The translations under genes and the position numbers were made by a program. A stretch of 64,000 nucleotides of DNA from Caldicellulosiruptor acetigenus (lineage in GTDB: Bacteria; Bacillota; Thermoanaerobacteria; Caldicellulosiruptorales; Caldicellulosiruptoraceae), in the NCBI RefSeq assembly GCF_026914305.1, contig NZ_CP113866.1:1739501-1803500 (forward strand), written 5' to 3'. Under the pieces are notes generated by a model. That model saw only the letters and a list, made by a program, of their open reading frames with translations. It searched no databases and was not told the origin of the DNA. Below, piece by piece: positions 54,786 through 63,386 of this stretch. How positions within the stretch are numbered: position 1 is the stretch's first letter; every line of letters starts with the position of its first letter.

Positions 54786-55638
54786 ACCATGATATCCCTT
54801 TCCTAATTGCTTCTTGATCTTTCGGATCATCAAAATAGCTTTTATAGTAAGAGATATCCCATGTTCCAGATAATATTTGAACAAGTCCAGCAGCTGAACA
54901 TAAAACTTCTGCTGGAAGAGGTAATGATCTACCTGTATATCCATAATGAATATTACCAATATCTTCTCCATGAATATACTCTATCTTACCATTAACAACA
55001 ATTTTATATAATTTATTCCATCCATATATTCTTTTGTAATCCCAATCACCACCTTCTCTTACTTTAGATGTCCAATATGCAACTTTTGCAGAATATGCTA
55101 AAACAGGATTCCCACTAACTATTAATATTGATAAATAAATACTGTTCAATTCATTTACATTAGCTCTGCACATTTCTATCAAATATACACGCTCTGGCTC
55201 ATCTGGATCACGCTGAATAACAATTGAATTTTTATTGCTTTTTACACTTTTATTTTTTAGTTGGATATTTTCAGAAAGCTGTATACTAAAATCATCTTTT
55301 ACTTCTATAATCCCTTCCTCTATAGCTAAGTTAAGGTATTTTATGCATTCTTTATACTTTAATATTAAATTATCGTCTTTGACTATATCTTTTATTGATT
55401 CATTGACAGTAATACTTCCATCATCATTAATCTTTAAATAATTTTTGGGATTTTTTAGTATAAGACTATTAATGTCGAACAAACTTGCTATCAATTTACT
55501 ATCTTGCAATGTATAGTTGCCGACTACTTTATATTTTTCATCTTCAGCATATGATAAAGAGAAGTTAAATACATTAAATATAAATACAAAAATCGTCATG
55601 ATACTTAAAAAAGCTACCTTCTTTTTACGGTTTTTCAT
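54769..55638 (-). CDS. Exported protein with C-terminal polymorphic toxin type 44 (Ntox44) domain
   Basis: A 289-aa protein with a Sec signal peptide (MKNRKKK, hydrophobic 9-28, likely cut after SLSYA31). The C-terminal 105 residues match Ntox44, a predicted RNase toxin domain, in spacing: YWTSKVREGGDWDYKR (188-203), GNIHYGYTGR (228-237), AEVLCSAAGLVQI (243-255) and FDDPKDQEAIRKGISWYEQG (269-288). No delivery domain (WXG, LXG, RHS) is present. ATG 55636-55638 has AGGTGG upstream. The frame stays open 57 codons further upstream. It overlaps the DUF5412 gene. Confidence 0.8.
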   Translation of the reverse strand: MKNRKKKVAFLSIMTIFVFIFNVFNFSLSYAEDEKYKVVGNYTLQDSKLIASLFDINSLILKNPKNYLKINDDGSITVNESIKDIVKDDNLILKYKECIKYLNLAIEEGIIEVKDDFSIQLSENIQLKNKSVKSNKNSIVIQRDPDEPERVYLIEMCRANVNELNSIYLSILIVSGNPVLAYSAKVAYWTSKVREGGDWDYKRIYGWNKLYKIVVNGKIEYIHGEDIGNIHYGYTGRSLPLPAEVLCSAAGLVQILSGTWDISYYKSYFDDPKDQEAIRKGISWYEQGL

Positions 55639-55650
55639 ATTCCTATTCCA

Positions 55651-55711
55651 CCTACCTATTTTATTTTGCATCCCTTCATGAGCGCCCATGAGCGGTTGAT
55701 GCCATTGTAAG
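55651..55711 (-). repeat. 61-bp repeat, copy B
   Basis: Same block as 53012-53072, lying 12 bases before the Ntox44 start codon and supplying part of its ribosome binding site (GGTAGG). One mismatch to copy A, at 55694 or its neighbour, silent in the frame that reads LQWHQP. Confidence 0.95.
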
Positions 55712-55896
55712 TTGAAATCTTTTAAGTTACGGAAAAACAAATAAACATATAATAGTAGCAGACATAAACTTGTTGCAATATTTTCTTTTAATATTTCCTG
55801 GTATACCATCCTATTTGCATATAATCTATCTTATTCGCGAAAGGATATATGCAAATTTCTATACTTATTAATATCATCCTTGGTATTTTCACCTTA
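55712..55896 (-). other. Leader region of cassette B
   Basis: About 250 transcribed bases lie between promoter B and the Ntox44 start. It contains a perfect 10-bp hairpin (55813-55822 with 55847-55856) and an open frame with an ATG at 55809 in phase with the toxin gene; that ATG has no spaced ribosome binding site. Confidence 0.55.
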
Positions 55897-55926
55897 ATTT
55901 TACTTTATTAATTTTTATCCTGTCAA
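55897..55926 (-). promoter_or_regulatory. SigA-type promoter B, for the Ntox44 operon
   Basis: TTGACA (55921-55926) and TAAAAT (55897-55902) spaced by 18 bases on the minus strand. Confidence 0.75.
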
Positions 55927-55949
55927 ACTTTTTTTTTTAGTTAATTTTA

Positions 55950-56030
55950 AGCAATTTTTTGCTATCAGCTTTCTCTTTCTTCAAATATCTCTAAATTTCT
56001 TCAATTTTCTCACATTTTTATGCAAATAAA
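55950..56030 (-). repeat. Diverged upstream element of cassette B
   Basis: AT/AG-rich stretch including GAAATTTAGAGATATTTGAA and AAGAAAGAGAAAGCTGATAGC, aligned with 53280-53360 at roughly 80 percent by eye. Confidence 0.7.
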
Positions 56031-56064
56031 AAGCTGCTCCCTTCCCTTGGAAGCAGCTTTTTAA
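56026..56064 (-). terminator. Terminator after the MmpL gene
   Basis: AAAAAGCTGC pairs with GCAGCTTTTT (56031-56036 and 56051-56060 core), followed by a T-rich run on the minus strand, 20 bases after the transporter stop. Confidence 0.85.
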
Positions 56065-56083
56065 TTTTTTCAAAGATGCTTTT

Positions 56084-59000
56084 TTAGACTATATCCCTTT
56101 TTATCCTCATCAAACTATTATACAAAAACGGTAGCAGGAAAAACGCAAGCAAAACAAGACCTATCACAACGCAGATGGAAACCTGCATGAGTGTCAAAAT
56201 CCCAGATGGCAGCATTGCCGCAAATGTGCCGGCTAAAATTATCACTGCAGATGTTACTACATGTCCTATATTTGCTGAGGTAAGCCTGAGTGCCTCATTT
56301 ATCTCCAAGTCTTTATATTCATAAAACCTTATCAGCAAGAATACACTGTAGTCTATTCCAAGAGCTAAGAACACAACAAAGGTGAAAAATGGCACGCTCC
56401 AGTTGAGTGCTTCGTACTTGAAAATGCCTTTGAAAATCATCTCTGTGATAGAGAGTGCAAGGTAGTAGTCGGCAAAAACTATTATTACCATTACTATAGC
56501 ATTGAACATTGACCTTGAAATAATGAACATGAGAATAAATATGCTTATTATCATTATTAGTCTTAAAGTCTTGAAATCCTTAAAATAAATGCTTCTCAAA
56601 TCGTGGTTGCTTGATGATATTCCTCCAACTCCCCATGAAACAAATTTAGTGTCTACAAACTCTAAAGAATTTTTCAAAACTTTTTCCACGTTGTCAACAA
56701 CATCAATTGCTTTGTTTGTATATGGGTTTGTGTCAAGAATCAAGATTATCTTTGTTATTGTTCTATCTTTATTCATATATGAATCTAAAGCCTTTTTGAA
56801 GCTACTACTTTTTATAGCCTCTGGTGGAACATAAAAGATGTTTGTTGTCTTGTATCCTTCAAAATAACTCTTCATACTCTGCATAGAATTTGCCATCTTG
56901 TTAAGTGCATCAGAAATCTGCAAAAGTCCTGATTTTAAACTTGTAAACCCAGTCTGAAGTTCATCCACTTTTTTTAGAATCTGTTCTTTTTGTTTGTCAA
57001 ACTCCTGAAGCTTTGAATACATAAGATTTACGCCTGAGATTATTTGCTTTTGACCTTTGTCAATTTGATTGTAGCCACTTAGAACCTTACCTTGAGCATC
57101 TGCAAGCTGTTTTGAAGCTGAGGCTATGCTATCAATGGAAGTTGAAATAAGCTTTAGAGCCTTGTCAGCTTCATTTATCTGGGCTGAAATCTTCTCATAT
57201 TCAGATGAAAACTCTTTTAACTTTGGAGCAAGCTTATTAGTTTCAGTTTCAATTCTTGATAGAATTTCAGAGGCCATAATATAATTGATATCCTTTGAGA
57301 TTTCTGGATACTTATTTGAAAGTGCTTTTAAATTGTTATTAGCAGTATTAATACCTGTCAATAAAAGTTCAATTTGATTTACATCAAATCCCTGTAATTC
57401 TCCTTTTACTTTGTTTATTGACTTTGTATATTCAGAGTAGAATTCTTTAAAACCTTCAGACAGTTTGCTGCTTCCACTTGAAAGCTTATTAAGACCATCA
57501 TATATCTTCTTCGAACCATTTAAACCCTGTTCAAATCCACCATTTAGCTTTTCTAAAGCAATTTTCAATTCATATACGCTATTCTCAAGCTGTGAAATGC
57601 CACTTACAAGTTTTTGAACATCAAATTCTTTTGTTGACACATTTAAATTTTTGTTTATAGTATCAATTACATTGTTTACTTTCAAAAGGCCATCTTTCAA
57701 ACTATCAATACCTTTTATAACAGTATCTGCTTGGTCTGACAAAGTAAATTGTTTTATAATCTCTCCTTGAGGTCTTGTAGCTGAATACACATCTTTTATG
57801 CCTTTTTGCCTGCTCAATATCTCAGTTATTTTTTCAATGTCAGACAGTGCATCTGAAGTTGCCAGGTTCTTATTAGCTTTTAAATAAATCGTAACAGGAA
57901 ATGTTTTTCCGCTGCTAAAGTTCTTTGAAATTATATTAAATCCTTTTACAGATTTATACTTTTCAGAAAGCTCATTTAGTGTGTTGAATGACAAATCGCC
58001 TCTGACTGATAAGAGAAAAGGTATTAAGATTAAAATAACTGTTGTCAACACCACATAAGGATATTTAGTTGAAAGTCTTGCAGCAGCTTCCCAGAGTCTG
58101 CTATGGGTGTGCTGTATTTCTTTATTAAATGGCCAGAGAAGATTTTTACCAAAAATTTTGAGCACTGCTGGAACCAAGGTTAAAAGCACAAGCAAAAGGA
58201 CAAGTACACTTACTGCAATTGCTGACATGGCTCTGAAAAAGTTAAAAGATGCTGCTGCAAAAGCCGCAAACCCTGTAAAAACTGCAAGACAGCTAAATAT
58301 CACTGTTTTCCCTGCCGTTTTAAATGTCGTAAGTATCGCATCGTCAACATCTTTTCCATTTGCAAGCTCTTCTCTAAACCTTGAAATAATCAAAAGGTTA
58401 TAGTCTGTACCAATTCCAAACAAAGATACAACTATAAATGTTCTTGTGAAAGTATTGATTGGAAAATTAAACTTATCTGCCAAGTGTCCAACTATGCTAA
58501 GTGAGATTAAAAACGAAACACCAACTGTTAAAAGTGAAACAATTGGGGTGACAGGTGATCGAAATACAAGAATCAAAACAACTATGATAAACACTATTGT
58601 AATAACATCTGTCTTTTTAACACCATCTTCAGATGCTTTTACAAAGTCCTGGGTAATTAAATCTCCACCTGTAAGATATACTTCAAGACTCTTTGGCTTT
58701 TGAGTCGAGTTTATCAGTCTATATATATCATCTCTTATCTCAATAATTTCTCTCTTTGTTTTATCTGCTTGAATGCTTGCAATGATAACCTTGTTGTTAC
58801 TTGATACATAGTAGTTTTTTAGTTCGGGATTTTTGAAATGAGTTGAAATGCTTTGAATATTGTATTTTTCTTTGTTTTTTTCAAGTTCATCAATTATCTT
58901 TTTTGCTGCTGTAATATCATCTTTTGTTAACCCACTCTTATTATAAAAGACCATAGCTATTGTTGAAAGTTTTTTATCTTTTGGTGCACCTTGAAACTCT

Positions 59001-59164
59001 TTTTCTAATACAGCAGCAACTTGAGAAGGATAAGTTTGCCCAATTTTGGGTTCACCTTTTAGTCTTACTATCTTGTTAATATCAGGCATTGTAATTAAAA
59101 ATACAGCTGTTAAAATTGCCCATATTGTAACACTTATCCATGGTCGCTCTAAAACCTGTTTCAC
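56084..59164 (-). CDS. MmpL/RND family transporter
   Basis: A 1026-aa polytopic protein of the MMPL/YdfJ class. Twelve membrane helices lie in two halves (about 10-30 and 185-345; then about 855-1015), each with an RND motif (GIGTDYNLLIISRFREE; GIDYSVFLLIRFYEY). The extracytoplasmic loop between helices 7 and 8 is very long (about 385-850) and rich in coiled-coil heptads like YhgE/Pip proteins. A GTG start (59162-59164) after GAGGTGAGG is preferred. Lipid or drug export is likely; substrate unknown. Confidence 0.88.
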   Translation of the reverse strand: MKQVLERPWISVTIWAILTAVFLITMPDINKIVRLKGEPKIGQTYPSQVAAVLEKEFQGAPKDKKLSTIAMVFYNKSGLTKDDITAAKKIIDELEKNKEKYNIQSISTHFKNPELKNYYVSSNNKVIIASIQADKTKREIIEIRDDIYRLINSTQKPKSLEVYLTGGDLITQDFVKASEDGVKKTDVITIVFIIVVLILVFRSPVTPIVSLLTVGVSFLISLSIVGHLADKFNFPINTFTRTFIVVSLFGIGTDYNLLIISRFREELANGKDVDDAILTTFKTAGKTVIFSCLAVFTGFAAFAAASFNFFRAMSAIAVSVLVLLLVLLTLVPAVLKIFGKNLLWPFNKEIQHTHSRLWEAAARLSTKYPYVVLTTVILILIPFLLSVRGDLSFNTLNELSEKYKSVKGFNIISKNFSSGKTFPVTIYLKANKNLATSDALSDIEKITEILSRQKGIKDVYSATRPQGEIIKQFTLSDQADTVIKGIDSLKDGLLKVNNVIDTINKNLNVSTKEFDVQKLVSGISQLENSVYELKIALEKLNGGFEQGLNGSKKIYDGLNKLSSGSSKLSEGFKEFYSEYTKSINKVKGELQGFDVNQIELLLTGINTANNNLKALSNKYPEISKDINYIMASEILSRIETETNKLAPKLKEFSSEYEKISAQINEADKALKLISTSIDSIASASKQLADAQGKVLSGYNQIDKGQKQIISGVNLMYSKLQEFDKQKEQILKKVDELQTGFTSLKSGLLQISDALNKMANSMQSMKSYFEGYKTTNIFYVPPEAIKSSSFKKALDSYMNKDRTITKIILILDTNPYTNKAIDVVDNVEKVLKNSLEFVDTKFVSWGVGGISSSNHDLRSIYFKDFKTLRLIMIISIFILMFIISRSMFNAIVMVIIVFADYYLALSITEMIFKGIFKYEALNWSVPFFTFVVFLALGIDYSVFLLIRFYEYKDLEINEALRLTSANIGHVVTSAVIILAGTFAAMLPSGILTLMQVSICVVIGLVLLAFFLLPFLYNSLMRIKRDIV

Positions 59165-59197
59165 ACACCTCACCTCTTTGAAAAAATTACACAAGTT

Positions 59198-59240
59198 ATT
59201 CTACCACATATATTAGCCAATCGTCAATGACTAAAAGTCA
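59198..59240 (-). promoter_or_regulatory. Promoter of the MmpL gene with adjacent dyad
   Basis: TTGACG (59222-59227) and TAGAAT (59198-59203), spacing 18. Just upstream lies TGAC-TAAAA-GTCA (59228-59240), a 13-bp dyad touching the -35 box, a possible operator. Confidence 0.6.
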
Positions 59241-59249
59241 ATTTAATAA

Positions 59250-59298
59250 CTAAAAATAAAGCTTTTGCAAAGGAAAAACCCTTTACAAAAGCTTTATC
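59250..59298 (-). terminator. Terminator at the end of tyrS
   Basis: A 16-bp stem with one mismatch (59258-59273 with 59279-59294) and a 5-nt loop, followed by TTTATTTTTAG on the minus strand. The tyrS stop codon lies within it. Confidence 0.85.
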
Positions 59299-60473
59299 TT
59301 CACAAATTTGAGTTTCCCAACTTGTAAGACATCTCCGTTTTGAAGTTCAATGTCAAGGTCATTTACTTTCTCACCGTTGAGTTTAACAGCACCGCTTTTT
59401 ATAAGCCTCATTCCCTCACTCGTAGAGGAGCAAAGTTTATTTTCTACCATAAACCTTGGCAGGTAAACCTTGGAGCTCTCAAGCTCAACCTCTGGAATGT
59501 TATCTGGTATGTCTTTTTTCTGGAACACTTTTATAAATTCCTCTTCAGCTTTCAGCGCCGCCTCCTCGCCATGGTAAAGCTTTACTATCTCTCTTGCAAG
59601 TCTCATCTTTGCATCCCTTGGATGCAAAGTTCCTTCTTCAAGCTTTCTTTTTATCTCCTCAATCTCTTCAGGCTCTAAATCGGTTGTCAGTTCATAGTAC
59701 GAAATCATAATCTCATCAGGGATTGACATCACTTTTCCATACATTACATTTGGCGGTTCGTTAATTCCAATATAGTTTCCAAGGCTTTTGCTCATCTTGT
59801 TGACTCCGTCTGTTCCAACCAAGATGGGCATCAAAAGTGCAACTTGGATTGTTTTGCATCCATACTCCTTTTGCAGCGTCCTTCCCATCAATATATTGAA
59901 TTTTTGCTCGGTTGCACCAAGCTCAACATCAGCTTCAATCACAACAGAGTCATAACCTTGCATAAGTGGATAGAAAAATTCATGGATAGAAAGTGGAAGG
60001 TTCTTTTCCATTCTCTGTCTGAAAGTTTCCCTTTCAAGCATTCTTGCAACTGTGTATTTTGATGCAAGGTTTATTACATCTAAAAAGTTCATGGGTTCAA
60101 GCCATTCACTGTTATATCTTATTGTGGTCTTTTGCGGGTCAAGAATCTTTAAAATCTGCTGTTTGAAAGGCTCTGCATTTTTTTGGACCTCTTCTTTTGT
60201 AAGCTGTTTTCTTGTCTCCGACTTTCCTGTCGGGTCACCAATCATTGCAGTAAAATCACCAATTATCAAGATTATATTGTGTCCAAGGTCCTGAAGCTGT
60301 TTAAGTTTCCTTAAAACAACAGCATGCCCAAGATGAACGTCTGGCACGTTCGGGTCAAGACCAAGTTTTATGTTTAATGGTCTGTCTTGCTTTAGCTTTT
60401 CAACAAGCTCCTCTTCTGTAATTATCTCAGCAGCACCTTTTTTAAAAACCTTCAATTGATGTTCGATATCCAT
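59283..60473 (-). CDS. tyrS: Tyrosyl-tRNA synthetase
   Basis: Class I synthetase, 396 aa. It has the HIGH-type HLGHA (about 47-51), KMSKS (about 229-233), and a C-terminal S4 RNA-binding domain. It is 30 bases downstream of murJ with no T-box leader between, so it is probably transcribed from the murJ side. Normal length. Confidence 0.96.
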   Translation of the reverse strand: MDIEHQLKVFKKGAAEIITEEELVEKLKQDRPLNIKLGLDPNVPDVHLGHAVVLRKLKQLQDLGHNIILIIGDFTAMIGDPTGKSETRKQLTKEEVQKNAEPFKQQILKILDPQKTTIRYNSEWLEPMNFLDVINLASKYTVARMLERETFRQRMEKNLPLSIHEFFYPLMQGYDSVVIEADVELGATEQKFNILMGRTLQKEYGCKTIQVALLMPILVGTDGVNKMSKSLGNYIGINEPPNVMYGKVMSIPDEIMISYYELTTDLEPEEIEEIKRKLEEGTLHPRDAKMRLAREIVKLYHGEEAALKAEEEFIKVFQKKDIPDNIPEVELESSKVYLPRFMVENKLCSSTSEGMRLIKSGAVKLNGEKVNDLDIELQNGDVLQVGKLKFVKIKLL

Positions 60474-60503
60474 CTTAAAGCTTCTTCCCCTTTCTGTAGT
60501 TTT

Positions 60504-62060
60504 TCAAATTCCAAATTTTTCTCTTACCATTTTAACAATCAAACCTACTTCTTCTACCTTCAAAAGGTATATAAGCCCTGCATATATTCCCATTCCAAGC
60601 AAAATACTTGCCGAGGTATAAATGGCAAAGTATTTAAATGGCATTGTTAAATAAATAAATTTTTGTTTAAATGCATATACAAAGACGCCCATTACTAAGC
60701 TTGCAACAAGCGCCTTTACAAACACACCTGCAATCCTTTTCCAGCCAATTGAACCAAGTTTTTTTCTAAGAGAAATAAACAATAAAACTGCTGCAATGTA
60801 GTTCGCCGAAGCAAATGCCATAGCAGCACCGGTGTGCTTGAACTTATGAATAAATATTATGTCAAGTATAATATTGGAAACAATAGCAATGACACCGTTT
60901 TTTACAGCTGTTTTTGAATCCTTCAAAACATACAAAGTCCTATTTAACATATCCCTAAGACCAAGGCCTACAAAACCCAAACAGTAAAACATAAGTGGTG
61001 AGGCTGTAAGCAAGGTAGACTCAATGGTAAAATTTCCTCTCTGGTAAATGAGTCTTGTTATCTCCTTCGATAGAATTATTCCACCTATGGCAAACGGCAT
61101 CATCATCAGAATAATCGAGTTTACAGCAGAAACAAAGAACTTTCTAAAATTCTCTTTATCTCCTTTTGCCTGCAGATTAGAGAGGGTTGAAAAAGCTAAA
61201 ACAGAAATTGAGGATGAAAAAACTCCAACCACCACATCGTTCAGCTTCCCTGCATATGCAACAGCCGCAACAGCACCGGTTGATGTCCCTGTCAAAAGGT
61301 ATCTATCAATGAATGTGTAAAGCTGAGCCATGCTGCTGCTTATGAAAACCGGGAAAGAAAATTTTATCATCTTTTTTATGTTTTCATCCTTCAGCCCGAC
61401 CACAGGATAAAATTTAAAGCCATATTTCTTTGAGTTATTAAGCTGGTAAACCAAGCTCCAAAAATACCCGACAACAAATCCTACTGCCACTATATATATA
61501 TCAAATTTCTTGAACGGTTCAAAGTATGATAAAAATATCGCGACAAAAATTGAGAGATTAAAAGGAATGCTTGATAGTACTGGCTTTGTAAAGTTCCCAT
61601 TTGCTTGCAAAAAACCCTGAAGTATGTTTGCTGAACTTGTAAATATTATCATAAAGATTGTGATTTTTAAAATTCTTGACGCATACATTATCTGGAGTTC
61701 TTTACTCTGGTGCACTTGAAGCATAATAAGTTGTTTTGAGAAGATAAAGCCAAAGATTGCAACAATGCTTGATGCAAGAAGCAATGTATTTATCACACTG
61801 TTTGTAAATTTTATTCCCTCATCCTCGCCTTTTTTTTCACGTATATCTGTGTAAAACGGTATAAATGAGGTTGAAAAAGCAGCAAAAATAGAAGCAAAAA
61901 GGATGTTCGGAAGCTGCAGTGCAAGGGGGAAAGCATCTGCCTTTACGCTTGTACCAAACCTTGCACCAAATACTACCTCTCTTATAAATCCTATTAGTTT
62001 TGTAAAGACTGTTACAACAAAAAGCTGCAATGCTATTTTTGTTGCCTTTTTATACTGCAA
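60504..62060 (-). CDS. murJ: Lipid II flippase MurJ
   Basis: Polytopic MATE-superfamily (MVF) protein of 518 aa with about 14 membrane helices; flips the peptidoglycan precursor. Typical start: TKLIGFIREVVFGARFGTSVKADAFPLALQLPNILF; later GVFSSSISVLAFSTLSN and the GLGLRDMLNRTLY segment. Family match is clear though Firmicutes may have several paralogs. Confidence 0.9.
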   Translation of the reverse strand: MQYKKATKIALQLFVVTVFTKLIGFIREVVFGARFGTSVKADAFPLALQLPNILFASIFAAFSTSFIPFYTDIREKKGEDEGIKFTNSVINTLLLASSIVAIFGFIFSKQLIMLQVHQSKELQIMYASRILKITIFMIIFTSSANILQGFLQANGNFTKPVLSSIPFNLSIFVAIFLSYFEPFKKFDIYIVAVGFVVGYFWSLVYQLNNSKKYGFKFYPVVGLKDENIKKMIKFSFPVFISSSMAQLYTFIDRYLLTGTSTGAVAAVAYAGKLNDVVVGVFSSSISVLAFSTLSNLQAKGDKENFRKFFVSAVNSIILMMMPFAIGGIILSKEITRLIYQRGNFTIESTLLTASPLMFYCLGFVGLGLRDMLNRTLYVLKDSKTAVKNGVIAIVSNIILDIIFIHKFKHTGAAMAFASANYIAAVLLFISLRKKLGSIGWKRIAGVFVKALVASLVMGVFVYAFKQKFIYLTMPFKYFAIYTSASILLGMGIYAGLIYLLKVEEVGLIVKMVREKFGI

Positions 62061-62094
62061 TTCTTGTCCTTCCTTTCATGGCTTAAAAAGATTT

Positions 62095-63381
62095 CTAAAC
62101 ACTCTCTTTCAAAAACTTCTCTATGCTCTTTACCTCTTTTACAAGAGCCTCTTCATCAAGTGTAAAAAGCTTTCCATTCATGTAAAGTATCTGACCATCC
62201 ACTATTGTAGCATACACATTCGAAGGATTGCTACTGTAAACAACATTTGAAATCGGATTGTAACATGGCAGCATGTTAAAATCATTTGCTTTCAGCAGTA
62301 CTATATCAGCGCAAAAACCTTCCTGAAGAACGCCTGTCTTGTTTATACCTGCTGCTATGGCTGCATTTACTGTTGCCATCTTTAGAATCTGCTGTGCATT
62401 CAAAATATCTGATAACCTATACATTCCCTTTTCAAGCAAAGATGCTATGTGCATCTCTTCAAGCATATTCAAGTTATTGTTGCTTGCTGCAGAATCTGTG
62501 CCAATGGCAACATTTACACCAGACTTTATCATATTTTGCACAGGTGCAAAGCCATTGCCAAGCTTGAGATTGCTTGTCGGGTTGTAAACACAAGATACAT
62601 TTTTCTCTGCCATAATTTCGATATCCTCATCATCGACATACACGCAGTGTGCTGCTATACAAATTGTATCAAAAAGCCCTGCCTGATTGCATAGTTTTAC
62701 AGGTGACATGTCATATTTTTCATAACATCCATTAACTTCATTTTCTGACTCACTAAGATGTATCATCACACCTGTTTTAAACTCCTGTGCAAGCTGTGCA
62801 ACTTTTTCTAAAAGCTCATATGAACATGTATAAACCGAATGTGGGCCGAAAAACACTTTTATCTTGTCACTTGAATAATTATAAATCAGCTCTTTTGTCT
62901 CATCAAGTCTAAGATCTTCTTTTTCATCTGTCTGAAGTCCTCGTGATAAAACTGCCTTTATACCTGTTTGCTGGACAGCTTTTGCTGTCATATCTTCATG
63001 AAAATACATGTCAAAAAACATTGTTGTGCCACTTTTGAGCATCTCTGCAATACCAAGAAGAGAAGAAAAATAAATCATCTCTTTCGTGAGCTTTTCTTCT
63101 GCCGGGAAAATCTTTTCAAATAACCACTCGTACAAAGGCAAATCATCTGCAAAAGAACGCAAAACTGTTTGACCACAGTGTGTATGGGCATTTATAAGTC
63201 CCGGCATGGCTATTAAATCTTTTCCTTCAATGACTTTAACACAAGCTTGCTCATAAATAGATAGCTCTATATTTTCTGCTATCCTTGCAATCTTGCCACT
63301 CTTGATAAGAATATCACCCTTTAGAACCTCATTTTGTGCATTACAAGTAATAATTGTAGCATTTTTAATCAATATATCCAT
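62095..63381 (-). CDS. mtaD: 5'-methylthioadenosine / S-adenosylhomocysteine deaminase
   Basis: Amidohydrolase of 428 aa that deaminates S-adenosylhomocysteine or methylthioadenosine. Metal ligands: HTH in NAHTHCGQT, H in HLSESENE, H in AAHCVYVDDED, and D in GTDSAASNN. The ATG at 63379-63381 lies 5 bases after the ahcY stop, with GGGAAGTG upstream. Co-occurrence with ahcY supports a role in recycling adenosylhomocysteine. Confidence 0.9.
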   Translation of the reverse strand: MDILIKNATIITCNAQNEVLKGDILIKSGKIARIAENIELSIYEQACVKVIEGKDLIAMPGLINAHTHCGQTVLRSFADDLPLYEWLFEKIFPAEEKLTKEMIYFSSLLGIAEMLKSGTTMFFDMYFHEDMTAKAVQQTGIKAVLSRGLQTDEKEDLRLDETKELIYNYSSDKIKVFFGPHSVYTCSYELLEKVAQLAQEFKTGVMIHLSESENEVNGCYEKYDMSPVKLCNQAGLFDTICIAAHCVYVDDEDIEIMAEKNVSCVYNPTSNLKLGNGFAPVQNMIKSGVNVAIGTDSAASNNNLNMLEEMHIASLLEKGMYRLSDILNAQQILKMATVNAAIAAGINKTGVLQEGFCADIVLLKANDFNMLPCYNPISNVVYSSNPSNVYATIVDGQILYMNGKLFTLDEEALVKEVKSIEKFLKESV

Positions 63382-63386
63382 TTTAC

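Noticed and set aside
53012-55711. 61-bp repeats as insertion sequence ends
   Set aside because: They are direct, not inverted; no transposase gene lies between or near them, and no target-site duplications are seen.
55650-55900. Cyclic-di-GMP or other known riboswitch in the cassette leaders
   Set aside because: I compared the 61-bp block and the leader by memory with GEMM-I, GEMM-II and preQ1 consensus features; key conserved strings are missing. A covariance-model search would be needed to revisit this.
60474-60503. T-box leader for tyrS
   Set aside because: Only 30 bases separate murJ and tyrS, far too short for a T-box.
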